DNA of 35,635 nt, taken from contig LT642198.1 of assembly GCA_900128585.1 (NCBI GenBank), forward strand, positions 1-35,635. Direction: 5' to 3'. The stretch is from Stramenopiles sp. TOSAG23-3 (Eukaryota; Sar). Position 1 is the stretch's first letter; each line of letters begins with the position of its first letter. The notes below the pieces were generated by a model. It was not told where the DNA came from, ran no database searches, and worked only from the letters and a program-made list of their open reading frames with translations. Both the position numbers and the translations under genes were made by a program. Below, piece after piece: positions 26,339 through 35,635 of this stretch.

Positions 26339-29300
26339 TCAGCCCGTAGTCCCCTCCTTCGAAATAAAGTCTTTCAATAGCGCCGCCCGTCCATTTTGAT
26401 TCTTGCATTCAAATATTTTTTCTAGGGATTCAATCGCTGACTGGAACAAAAGGACAGTTGAATGTTGGGCATTTGGGTCATTCCCCCAATTGAGCAGCTC
26501 ACTTTGATCTTGGCCACTTACATATGTGGCTACACGAGAAAATAAGGATGGGAAAGCCTTCTCATACATCCCTTTTAATACTTGTAGCGTTTTCCACAAT
26601 CCGTTCCTTTCATTATTCGGGTCAACTACATCCGATTTAGATATAAACATAACAGTTAAGGGATTGATCCTTGCATCAACGACGCAAGGTAACCGCCGCA
26701 GCCAATCAGCGATGGTCTCGTGCATTTTTCGCTCCCACTCTCTGGTAACAAATGCGACGCTACCCGAGAACTGTTTGTTCTCCAGCTGTTTTGCGACAGT
26801 GTATAGCGTGAGCACACAGCCTTTGGACACGCATGCGTTTACAAACTCGGCAGTGTCAAAATTAGGGACATGCACTTCAGCGCCATCCAAGGCACCAAAA
26901 TTGTGCTGATAACCCCACAGGGCTCTCTCATTCACAAGGGCCAAGTAAGGCAAGGACAGCACGATGGATGCATTGTCCAGAATAGTGGATGCAAGGTAAC
27001 TGCTTTCCCCCAAAAAACACCATATGAGCCGCCCGACATGCTCTCGAACTGAAATCGTTCGTTTCTCATAGGTAATGCCTTCTTCCAGAGTGTTGCTCAT
27101 AATGGCGTTGTCTACCCATTCCAGTACGTTTCTCACCAGCATCTCTCTATCCTCCCCGACCGCCCCTCCATTACCGTCAGGTGCACACAACCTACGGACG
27201 AGCTCAAGCGCACTGCTCACATTAGAAACATAATCATCCGTATCAATATACGATGAACCCAGTGGTTTGCCAAGAGCCCTCAAAAAGAAAGAGACTTTTG
27301 CTGTAGAATCTTCGGCTGCAGCCTGCAGCAGCCGACATGTTCGAGAGTGAAGCACATTGTATTCATTCGATAGAAAAATATGAAAACTATCAGTAGACAA
27401 GCGTCGCCACGGAATATTGGCACTGGTCAATTCGACCCAATCCAAGTCAATGAAAAGAAAAAGTCGCAATAAAAGCGAAAGGATCTGGTCAACCACAGCC
27501 GGGTCTTTACTAAGCTTCTCCTTCCATATCTCCCAATTAACTTTCCTGCAAATCGACAGAGTCAGACGGTGCATCCAAGATACTTGCATTTCTTCGCTGT
27601 GGTGCTCATGCAAAACGCTGAGCATTGTTTCAATTCCTTCGCGATCAAGACAAATATTTGACCAGTCTACCACCTCGAGTGCCAACGTACAGATCGTATC
27701 AGCAGTATATTCCAAAGGCGTACATTGCTCTCCAATCCATTTCCACAAAAAGACTAAGAATTGACCATTATACTTTTTGTTCACTTTGTTTACGAGGTTC
27801 GTGAAAATATTGACTAAAAATGACTTAACGCGGGTGTTCATTTCACCGTTCAAGGGCCAAGGGTGTTGGAGAATTGCGCGCTGGTTGGTGCTCTCATCAG
27901 CGGGTAATGTAATGGTGTTGGTCCACGGGTTTACTAACACACAAAAGATACGAGATAATTCTTCTTCCATCTTAATTTCACACTTAACCAAGCCCCATGA
28001 GTCCACGATTGAAGCTTCGACAAGGTGCATCGAGCGCAGAAAGAGCCGCTCTGTAATAAGCAAGTATAGGTTCAAAATTTGTTGGTCCCAAACATTAATC
28101 ATATCATTCACAAGCTCATACTCGTTCTTGGACAATGCTGCGATATTGCTGTCACGTCGCAGCAAACGTGCTTGCATTACCCCGGACCCAAGCATTTGTG
28201 CGCACTCGTCCACCCTAAGCAACTTTGTCCATTTTGGTACATTAATTATGCTTCTCCATACACGCTCATTCATTGGTTGGCCATCAGCTGCCGAGTTATT
28301 CCCTACCAATACCCGTAAGACGTAAGGCAGGTGGTCTTCAAAATGCATCTTCAGTAAATCTTGTAAAATTCCTATCGTGGCCGTGAAAACGGGTCCCTCT
28401 TTCTCATTTGTTGCGGTTGCAGGAATACTCTCCGTCAGAAGAATTAGCAACGAATTGCGCTCCTCTATAGAAGGACGGGTTGTCAGCCATAAACTCGCCA
28501 ATCGCTTTACCATCCGCCATATAAAATCACGAGTGTACTCACATTTTCTAGTCCAAGATTCATTGTCACGATCACAGCGCAACATGTGGTAAAACCAGTT
28601 GGAAATTTGATCGGTTGTAAATACATCCAGTTCGCTCGACTCGAGCTGTCCCACAATAGCTTCTATTGTCATAATGGCAACTATAGACCTGGAAGTGCTG
28701 GAAAGCAATTCGCTGGAATTTAAATCCAGGGCAGCTTGCACCCGATCGTGATCTTCAATTTTGTTAGCCGAACAATCTGTCTCTGCCACTTTAAGAGTGA
28801 GCGTGTCGCAAACGATTCCGACAGAGCGCGCTTTGGACAAAGAATCTTTGTTGAACACAGAATCCATATACGTAAATACAAATTCGTACATGCGACCTCG
28901 TTTGTCGGATTTCCGACGGCGCATTTCCCTCTTTTGGCGGACCCAAAAGGAATCTATAAGATTCAACAAATGGTTGTCTATATCAATAGCCTGTGATAAC
29001 GCCTTGGAAAATCGTTTTGCCAATTCTACGAGCTCGCGCGTATATGTTTCTGGCCTCGCATCTTTTAAATTTATTTTTCCAGGTCCCCACGGCAAGATGG
29101 GTTGAAATACTCGATAAGGGGGCAGACGGGCGGTTGAATAGGTTTCCTTTAAAAAGGCAGTTCTATATTTGCTACTTCGAGGGGGAAGGTAATACGAAAC
29201 AATGGCAGGTGGTGCACGTGCGTATGGCATCCATTCGACGTCGGGAGAGCCACTAAAGACCGAGGCCTTCTGTCCTGAGCATATTTGCACTGATTTGACA

Positions 29301-32300
29301 GCATCCCACCACAATAATTTGAGCACCTTCTGTACAGACGCGTGGTGCTCGCACAGTGGGTTGCTCGATAAGACAAACGAGGCAAGTCGGCCTGGGCAAT
29401 AAACACTCGGTAACGTATGAATTGCACTACAATCAATACGCTCCGCGTCTTCTAACCAATGGAACATTGCCGCGAAGAGAGAAGCTAGCTTCTTTGCCTC
29501 CAGGGCATTTATCGACGCCGTAGTAGCCTCGTTCGACTTATCCTCTGTAAATATACCCCCACTGCTATCAGCAGATGATTCTTGCTGCGGCGCATAAGTT
29601 GCCACAATGGCCGTGTACTTCTTCACAATGCTGCACAGCCTCTTACCTAATTGCTTCAGCAACGGCTTGTTAGTTTCCTTATTGTACGTGTGAAACAACC
29701 ACAGTCCTAGGCTTGATGATCGGTCAGCATCTTTGACATGGCTCAAAAACAGCGAAAAAAAACATTGCCAAACTATCGGCAAAAGCACATCGTCATCGGG
29801 ATAAACCAGGCATAACTTTGCCCATTCAACTATCGCCAAAGAGCTTACATCGGTGGAGGCATCGAACGCAAAGTCTGTAGCATTGTTCCATACCGTTTTC
29901 TCATCATCAGAGCCGCTGGCTAGTATACGCAAGGAAACCGTTTCGACAAAACGATCCTTTTCGTATTCCATATTACTGTCAAAATATTTTGTTAGACACG
30001 CCAGAATTTTTCTCTGCTTAAAACTGTCAAGAAGTAACGTAACAAAGCTGATGTAGGGGTGTGTGGGCCCACTTGGCATTCCAAAAATGTTTAGAAGTTC
30101 TATGCTTGCTTTTCCCCAACCCATAAATGTCTCGATTACCCCCTTGCTCTTATTATGAATTTTTGTGTTGTTTTGGTTTGTCTTCAATAACATTTTGCTC
30201 ATCCAGTCGAACGCTTCTTCTAAAGGAAGCATGTGGCCACTCGATACTTTCGTCGTGGCGGACTTCAGTAGAGCTTCCATAACAAAATAGTGACCGTACT
30301 CCCCCAGAACTCCTAAAGCGTCACCGTTTGTCCCAACATCCCCCAGACCAGAAACTTTTTCTAACCACATTGCGCCATAGTCTGACTGTGCTGCCACTAC
30401 CGAAGCAAAGCACTGGACACCATAGGGAACTTTTGTAAAAATGTTCGGAAGTAACTGACCGACAAGTGAAAGTTGGGAAGGCTGAGACAGGTTCATCAAC
30501 AATCTTAGCGTTTCAAGTGGCATCTCTGCTATTACTATTGGGAAACGGAAAAATACTGGAGACATGTCATGCAACACTCGTAGTGCTGGGAACAAATGCT
30601 GTTTGTGCACCAACGTGGCCCAAATATGCCAGCCAAATGCACCATGGTGGATACAATCAGTAGAAAGCAGTAGCACATATGCTGACACAGCGCCGACCGA
30701 CACATCGCATTTGTAAGACTCCGAAGCGATCAGTTCATTAATAGTCTGTTGAGTCTGAAACAACGCAATGACCCTTCCATGTATTTGTTCAAACGCTTTG
30801 GCATCGCCCTCTGAATTTGGAAGCAGCGGGATTCTAGGGTGGTGCATTTCCGTGTAGTTGTTGCAGAGGCAAAATTTCTGTACTTGCGAAAATGCCCAAG
30901 CTTCAAACTTGTCAACGTCGCTCTGAAACACCATGTTTTTAACTTGTTGCACATAAGAAACATTTTTGGCTTCTGCGGCTGCTATTTCTTGGTTATTCAT
31001 GGTTGACATCGCTTCTGCTATAGTAATTGCACACTCCCGGTGTAATTCTACAGACAAGAAAAGCCGATCGTCACAGCTGGAAACCTTTCCCCAATTCATA
31101 GAATCTATGATTAATTGGGCTATTTCACGACGGATTGGTTCGTTGGCGCTGTTTGCCTGCTTTTGGCAAAACAGCAACCAACTACGAATAATCTTAAATT
31201 CAGCTGGTTGGGGTTTCCATTTTACAATTGGCCTTTCCAAGTGCCTTACCAGGTAAAACATTGATCGCATGGGTGCCGTGCTCTTCTCTATAGAGTTGTT
31301 AACCAAGTGAATCGCGCTAGATATTAGTTGCGGGTGATACATCGCCATGTTCGCCAGCAATGACACAATCTGCGTGTGCCAGATGCTCCGAGATTCTACT
31401 GCAATATGGCCTGCATAATACAATTCTTCAAATATAACAGCAGCAATGTCCCCGCCATGGGCTTCAGCAATGTCCGCTAGTGTGCTTAGTCGTGCACACT
31501 CATCGAACGTAGTGGTATCACTTAAAGATTGAATTAAAGAGCTCCGCACACCAGGATATTTCTTCACCATATTATACCAACTTTCTTTATCGCACACGCC
31601 TTCGGCAATTGCCAGTAAAAACAGTTGGTTAGCATCTTGTGTGTTTTCAGGCGTCCCCTTCGCGTTTGACTCGATACTTGTGCCTGTGGCTCTGCCATCA
31701 ATGCAGGCAAACCTGACCGCTGCACTGTCTGTTCCTAAGTATACTGCAATCATTACTCGCCACATAAAATTAGGACTACAGCTGTGATAGGGCAAGCGCG
31801 TCAAGTACAAACGGACATGGCGAGCGCGGCATCTTTGCAGCTCATGCACAGTCAATAAACACAAGGACTCGATCAAAGCTGCCGCCTCACCGCTTGCTGT
31901 AACGCGCAATGTACATTCCGATACAATATTCACAATTGTTTCTGCCAATACTTTGCAAAATCGTGGGTATCTAGAGTGTGATGATAATGCAAATTCATAC
32001 AAGGCCTGGCCATGCAATCGAATCACTGATGCAGCACGGGAAAACACTACCCGAATGCCGTTCTCTTCTTTCCTTCCAAGTCTTGACTCAGCAAACAACG
32101 CCTTACACGCAATGTCTACAGGTAATTGCTCATAAACCGCGACCATATCGTCATCAGACATAATCACACAATTCGGCCTAGAATTTAGCCTTGCATTCCT
32201 GCCTGTCGTCGACACCCTTTTGCTGTCGACCGAAGTTTCCGCTGATGCTGACCTGATGGATTCATCATCTCCGTCGCTTACGATTAACCAGTTTGTCCGC

Positions 32301-33988
32301 TCAGTCCCAGTGCCAGTTCCAACGTTAAAGATGTCTAGAGGTACTTTGGATATATTAGAAGAATCGTCCTCCGAGAAACTTTCATTTCTTCCAGAAATCA
32401 ATCGAGTCATTCTTGAGGATAATGGATTGTTATGCAAAACATCAGGCTGTGGGCAAACGGCCCCTGTACTGTTTTCTTCAGCACCCGGGTGATGCAGAAC
32501 CAATGCCACAGCACTTATAAAATGATCTAGTAAGTCATCGTCACCCCAAGGATCCGTTAATTTATGAACCCTGGTCCCTCGCTCATCTTCACACAGACCA
32601 GTGTTCACCGGGGACTCCTTCGACACGGCATCACTGGTGGGATCCAGCGGTGGGGGTTGCGAATTCTGCATTTCCTGGAACTGAACACGTTCATCATAAA
32701 AATCATTGATGGCTGGGCAGGATCCCTCTTCCTCAACGAATTTCCCATTTTGAGGGAACTGGACTATTCCAAGTAATGCTTTGTGACCTATACTATCCCT
32801 TCGTATGCAAGAAGAAACACCTGGCATACGTGCTACCTGCAGTAGCATATCTAGTCGGTTTTCCCATGTGCCGAATCTTATAAGCCAAGCGGCGGCATGG
32901 CGTACCCATGATGTGATCTTCTTCGCAGCACGGCATTGCCACGGTCCGTCCGAACCATGCTTTGGGTGTAAAGTTGCACTGACAGATGTATGAGACTTCA
33001 AAACGTTTGCCAGGCTTCTTAAAAATGCACAACCAATCTCGACGACGTACAAAAAGCTCGTGCCTGACACGTTACTATCAAGTGTTTGTTCAACCCAAAA
33101 TTGCGTGTGCTGTCTGTCATTTACTGCTCGTGACAATTCTGTAGTTCTGCAACGGCGCAAAGAACGCAGCGCTAACTCGATCTGTTTCCTAATCTCCGGG
33201 TCAATAGATGCGTCTACGTACTTAATGGAAGACTCGATTCTATCTTCTTCGTCTAAATCCAACCTGCTTTGCCGGTCTACAGCAGTTCTTAACACCCAAG
33301 AAGAGGCAACTTTCTCGTTCACAACTCCCTTCAATACTTCTATGGTATCCAACAACTCATCAATAGTCTTTTCAGACTTAATGTACTCACCGATATAATG
33401 AGAAAATTTTGAGGGCCTGGGCCTTGAGGCTGCATCTTTTAAAAATGCTGCTGCCATATTCTGTGCCAACCGCACGCGCCTGAGGTCGTATTCTCGCTCT
33501 ATATGTACATGACGCAATGAGAGGCGCGCCCGTGAAGTTCCTAACAAAAGGGGAGGGGCCAAAGCTACTTTGGGCGCTATAAAAATAGGAACATCCTCCA
33601 TGATCCCAGGGGCATTTCCAGTGATCAGTGCTGGGGGAGCAGATGGAGCTGTGGATACAACGTGCACGTTCGTGCCGCTGGGCACGGAAAGCGCATTAGT
33701 TTTCATACCTTCCTTTACCTCTCTACTTTCCAAAAGATCACCAACAGTTGGAACTAACGGCACCGTTGAGTCTCTGGGCAACTCTTTAAACGGAATTGCA
33801 TTCGCATCTAACGCATCCGATGATTCGAAATCCGATTTTTTTACAAACAACCCGGCCGATTCGTCGCCGCCTAAAGCAGCTATCCGCGCGTAGATATCGT
33901 CCCAGTCGTCCTTGCTAACAGCACGAGCGGAGGACGGTTTCACTTCCACCTCCGTCTCTGACTTTCTAGGTTTGGCCAAAGTTGCCAT
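26339..33988 (-). CDS. EPG5: EPG5-like autophagosome-lysosome tethering protein
   Basis: A single intronless frame of 2549 codons starts at ATG 33986-33988 (context TCCATGG). The frame is open 22 codons further to a TTG, with an in-frame TAA just before. The length is close to animal EPG5, about 2580. Similarity is strongest near residues 950-1030, where W.P...E..IIR.WLL and INSMNWG-type text (EFKIIRSWLL, LIIDSMNWG, LFLSVELHRECAITIAEA) matches the EPG5 core. The C-terminal EFVNACVSKGCVLTLYTVAK also matches. EPG5 is a known Rab7 effector that tethers autophagosomes to late endosomes and lysosomes. The protein is helical-repeat-like throughout, with no enzyme motif. A disordered, acidic N-terminus contains DDWDDI at residues 27-32, a good Atg8/LC3-interacting motif. 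A Ser-rich insertion lies around residues 540-620. The nearest neighbour of similar theme is the VHS-GAT adaptor. Confidence 0.82.
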   Translation of the reverse strand: MATLAKPRKSETEVEVKPSSARAVSKDDWDDIYARIAALGGDESAGLFVKKSDFESSDALDANAIPFKELPRDSTVPLVPTVGDLLESREVKEGMKTNALSVPSGTNVHVVSTAPSAPPALITGNAPGIMEDVPIFIAPKVALAPPLLLGTSRARLSLRHVHIEREYDLRRVRLAQNMAAAFLKDAASRPRPSKFSHYIGEYIKSEKTIDELLDTIEVLKGVVNEKVASSWVLRTAVDRQSRLDLDEEDRIESSIKYVDASIDPEIRKQIELALRSLRRCRTTELSRAVNDRQHTQFWVEQTLDSNVSGTSFLYVVEIGCAFLRSLANVLKSHTSVSATLHPKHGSDGPWQCRAAKKITSWVRHAAAWLIRFGTWENRLDMLLQVARMPGVSSCIRRDSIGHKALLGIVQFPQNGKFVEEEGSCPAINDFYDERVQFQEMQNSQPPPLDPTSDAVSKESPVNTGLCEDERGTRVHKLTDPWGDDDLLDHFISAVALVLHHPGAEENSTGAVCPQPDVLHNNPLSSRMTRLISGRNESFSEDDSSNISKVPLDIFNVGTGTGTERTNWLIVSDGDDESIRSASAETSVDSKRVSTTGRNARLNSRPNCVIMSDDDMVAVYEQLPVDIACKALFAESRLGRKEENGIRVVFSRAASVIRLHGQALYEFALSSHSRYPRFCKVLAETIVNIVSECTLRVTASGEAAALIESLCLLTVHELQRCRARHVRLYLTRLPYHSCSPNFMWRVMIAVYLGTDSAAVRFACIDGRATGTSIESNAKGTPENTQDANQLFLLAIAEGVCDKESWYNMVKKYPGVRSSLIQSLSDTTTFDECARLSTLADIAEAHGGDIAAVIFEELYYAGHIAVESRSIWHTQIVSLLANMAMYHPQLISSAIHLVNNSIEKSTAPMRSMFYLVRHLERPIVKWKPQPAEFKIIRSWLLFCQKQANSANEPIRREIAQLIIDSMNWGKVSSCDDRLFLSVELHRECAITIAEAMSTMNNQEIAAAEAKNVSYVQQVKNMVFQSDVDKFEAWAFSQVQKFCLCNNYTEMHHPRIPLLPNSEGDAKAFEQIHGRVIALFQTQQTINELIASESYKCDVSVGAVSAYVLLLSTDCIHHGAFGWHIWATLVHKQHLFPALRVLHDMSPVFFRFPIVIAEMPLETLRLLMNLSQPSQLSLVGQLLPNIFTKVPYGVQCFASVVAAQSDYGAMWLEKVSGLGDVGTNGDALGVLGEYGHYFVMEALLKSATTKVSSGHMLPLEEAFDWMSKMLLKTNQNNTKIHNKSKGVIETFMGWGKASIELLNIFGMPSGPTHPYISFVTLLLDSFKQRKILACLTKYFDSNMEYEKDRFVETVSLRILASGSDDEKTVWNNATDFAFDASTDVSSLAIVEWAKLCLVYPDDDVLLPIVWQCFFSLFLSHVKDADRSSSLGLWLFHTYNKETNKPLLKQLGKRLCSIVKKYTAIVATYAPQQESSADSSGGIFTEDKSNEATTASINALEAKKLASLFAAMFHWLEDAERIDCSAIHTLPSVYCPGRLASFVLSSNPLCEHHASVQKVLKLLWWDAVKSVQICSGQKASVFSGSPDVEWMPYARAPPAIVSYYLPPRSSKYRTAFLKETYSTARLPPYRVFQPILPWGPGKINLKDARPETYTRELVELAKRFSKALSQAIDIDNHLLNLIDSFWVRQKREMRRRKSDKRGRMYEFVFTYMDSVFNKDSLSKARSVGIVCDTLTLKVAETDCSANKIEDHDRVQAALDLNSSELLSSTSRSIVAIMTIEAIVGQLESSELDVFTTDQISNWFYHMLRCDRDNESWTRKCEYTRDFIWRMVKRLASLWLTTRPSIEERNSLLILLTESIPATATNEKEGPVFTATIGILQDLLKMHFEDHLPYVLRVLVGNNSAADGQPMNERVWRSIINVPKWTKLLRVDECAQMLGSGVMQARLLRRDSNIAALSKNEYELVNDMINVWDQQILNLYLLITERLFLRSMHLVEASIVDSWGLVKCEIKMEEELSRIFCVLVNPWTNTITLPADESTNQRAILQHPWPLNGEMNTRVKSFLVNIFTNLVNKVNKKYNGQFLVFLWKWIGEQCTPLEYTADTICTLALEVVDWSNICLDREGIETMLSVLHEHHSEEMQVSWMHRLTLSICRKVNWEIWKEKLSKDPAVVDQILSLLLRLFLFIDLDWVELTSANIPWRRLSTDSFHIFLSNEYNVLHSRTCRLLQAAAEDSTAKVSFFLRALGKPLGSSYIDTDDYVSNVSSALELVRRLCAPDGNGGAVGEDREMLVRNVLEWVDNAIMSNTLEEGITYEKRTISVREHVGRLIWCFLGESSYLASTILDNASIVLSLPYLALVNERALWGYQHNFGALDGAEVHVPNFDTAEFVNACVSKGCVLTLYTVAKQLENKQFSGSVAFVTREWERKMHETIADWLRRLPCVVDARINPLTVMFISKSDVVDPNNERNGLWKTLQVLKGMYEKAFPSLFSRVATYVSGQDQSELLNWGNDPNAQHSTVLLFQSAIESLEKIFECKNQNGRAALLKDFISKEGTTG

Positions 33989-34461
33989 GGACGAAAAAGG
34001 TGTTGCGAACGCGTCTCTATAATTTTTAATCCCCCCGGGAATTGTATACAGCAAACTTTAGGAACAACACTACAGTTGAAAAGAATATGTGAATTCCTCT
34101 CAAAAGTTACATTAGCTATGAACCCAAATTGAGAAGGCAATTGTCTGTTGTTACTTCATCATCTTCTTCATCATCATCATATCACGCACATTGTCGTCAA
34201 TTTATTTTATTTACAGTGTATTATTGGAATTATATATTCGTCTATTTATTATAGTGTCTAGTTAGTTACGAGTTACGAGGAGTCTCGTAGTAGTTAGTTA
34301 TTTTTTTAGAATAGTATTAATAATAGAGTTATTCCTATAATTTTAGATTAAACTTGCAATTAATCTTGTGCTGATAGTCGTCTCTATTTATTAAAATTAT
34401 AAAAAATAGTCGTCCAGTGGATTTTTATATTTTTGTCTCTATTGAACTATTGAAGTTATTA
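33989..34461. other. AT-rich spacer upstream of the EPG5-like gene
   Basis: This spacer holds CTTCATCATC-type triplets near 34150, an imperfect inverted word set (TTACGAGTTACGAGG and TCTCGTAG) near 34270, and two TAGTCGTC motifs at 34375 and 34408. No coding frame is seen. The EPG5 promoter must lie here. Confidence 0.5.
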
Positions 34462-34794
34462 TTACCAACATAGACACCCGAAAGTAACTGCTTCTTCATG
34501 TTTTGGGTGTAACTCCACGAACTGCGATTCGAGTATTTTCTCCGTTTTGCAGTGTTTCATCAACGACGTATTTATTTCGTCAACATTTTTGAAGTCGTAT
34601 CCTCGTGCGAGGGCAGCAGCAGGCATGCTGACTGACGGCAGCACTTGCGTGAGTACGTCGAGGTAGAGCTTCATACCTGGGACGTCCTTGAGGTCTGCCT
34701 TTGGCAGTTTGTGAGCGAACGACAAGTTGACTTTGTGTTCGCGAGTCTGTTCGGGGGCGTTCTTGGGCCCATAACCTGATAAGTTAGTGGACAT
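34462..34794 (-). CDS. Small protein of unknown function (110 residues), possibly a first exon
   Basis: It starts at an ATG, and its composition is balanced against very AT-rich flanks on both sides, which supports coding. The sequence is soluble and charged: a disordered N-terminus (SGYGPKNAPEQTREHK), then a likely helical part with YDFKNVDEINTSLMKHCKTE and ESQFVELHPKHEEA. There is no signal peptide or membrane segment, and I recognise no family. The last residues, FGCLCW, look unlike the rest, and GGGTGT or TTGGTAATA near the stop could be a splice donor, so this may be the first exon of a longer transcript. No second exon is evident before the EPG5-like gene. Confidence 0.5.
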   Translation of the reverse strand: MSTNLSGYGPKNAPEQTREHKVNLSFAHKLPKADLKDVPGMKLYLDVLTQVLPSVSMPAAALARGYDFKNVDEINTSLMKHCKTEKILESQFVELHPKHEEAVTFGCLCW

Positions 34795-35635
34795 ATTTGA
34801 TATTTGATGTGGAATACTTAGCTGCGCTGCACGCGAGATGTAGTATTATAGTGTTCTTTCTGAATAAAAAGATTAATTAATTATTATTTTTATAGAGAAG
34901 AGTCCTCCTCTTCCTCCTACTTTTCTACATCACATGAACTCATACGAGACGTTCAAGCCGCCGTACAGGTACTCTACTCGGATGGACGTACGTCCACAAG
35001 TCTTGTTAGAGACGGCTATCTCTTTGTCTCGTCGTTTAAGCCATTCATTCACTGATAAAACATGACGCGTGTCAGAGATAAAACTCTTGTTCTACGCTCG
35101 TTTAAGGTGGGTTTGCTTTGCTAACGAATGGTTGGCGGCGCCCAAAAATAGATCCGTTGTTGCCGAAGTTATTGCTGTGCAATATCTTTTCCGGGCACGG
35201 TATAATATTCGCAGGGCGAATTCATTCATCGCACTTCTCCATTTATTCTCCTCATGGTGTGTTGTAGCTAAACGACGTGGCGGCGGGTTTTATTTATCGT
35301 CGAATAGGTGGTGTGGGCCTGTTGTTCAAATAATATCGGTACTGGTAGCATACGCGCGCGCGGCGCTGTGCCCATTTATTTCGAAACAACTCGGCCGCGA
35401 AAAATAGTCGGAATTTTGTCGCTCTTGCTCGTTCTCGGTTAAGGACAATTGGTGCTTTTCATTTCAATTAGTCCCTTGCGCTCGAACCAAAACATTTGGC
35501 GCATTTACGTACTTATTCCGTTCAGTACGTTGTATTTGCCGCCCTGTTTTAGTTGTGGACATCTAAAAAACAATAGTCACTGTCTCAAACAATTTTATGA
35601 TAGTTTGAATGATGAATACCAGAAGTTTTATTCTG
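34795..35635. other. Right-end intergenic region
   Basis: An AT-rich part (34795-34920) is followed by about 480 bases of higher G+C (34930-35410, including GCATACGCGCGCGCGGCG near 35349) and then AT-rich sequence to the end. The only long open frame (35069-35407, plus) contains no ATG. The G+C-rich block may be the 5' region or a transcribed leader of a gene beyond the window. No RNA gene was recognised. Confidence 0.45.

Noticed and set aside
35069-35407. Open frame of 112 codons on the plus strand near the right end
   Set aside because: It begins at GTG and contains no ATG at all, and the peptide has no recognisable pattern. Openness is explained by the locally higher G+C.
35480-35520. 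tRNA-like GGTTCGAGCG on the minus strand
   Set aside because: The bases that should form the T-stem do not pair, and no A-box or acceptor stem is found at the right distance.

Overview
This is nuclear DNA of a flagellated, intron-poor unicellular eukaryote. The genes are typical eukaryotic ones: a TOM1/VHS-GAT sorting adaptor, an EPG5-like autophagy tether, TFIIS, a HERC-type RCC1/SPRY/HECT giant and a SHIPPO-repeat axonemal protein. There are no Shine-Dalgarno-led operons. Two reading frames of about 13.7 kb and 7.7 kb run without an intron. Gene bodies have balanced composition, while spacers are strongly AT-rich and full of simple repeats. The SHIPPO protein points to a motile cilium or flagellum. 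The phylum cannot be settled by eye; a stramenopile/SAR lineage or a prasinophyte-like alga both fit.

Layout, left to right. A possible 3' end of a plus-strand gene (3-122) converges on a minus-strand phosducin/TXNDC9-like gene (317-1459). Next come a repeat-rich spacer, the SHIPPO gene (2473-3627) and the giant HERC-like gene (4212-17903), whose HECT region stops before the catalytic C-lobe. About 70 bases past its stop lies repeat element A (17976-18587), which holds a 24-N assembly gap. It is followed by a minus-strand remnant of a DUF229/sulfatase-like gene (18773-19264), a VHS-GAT adaptor (19356-20678, minus), a 1.57-kb repeat-rich spacer and TFIIS (22250-23248, plus). Element B (23427-24022), a relative of A, overlaps the stop codon of an SLC52-like transporter (24019-25458, minus). 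An EPG5-like gene (26339-33988, minus), a 110-residue orphan (34462-34794, minus) and a gene-free right end complete the window.

The genes do not form one pathway, though two (VHS-GAT adaptor and EPG5) act in endosome, lysosome and autophagosome traffic and two (HERC-like and VHS-GAT) belong to families linked to ubiquitin.

The most unusual signal is the A/B element pair. Both copies share an identical 35-base sense 5' terminus, a related inverted 3' terminus and an internal coding segment in the same frame. Both lie in sense orientation directly behind the 3' end of a host gene. In B the coding segment is an open exon of 243 bases with good splice signals on both sides, so the element may supply alternative C-terminal tails. 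A second unexplained layer is the recurrence of GGTACC-centred palindromes and of a TAGTCGTCT motif in the spacers.
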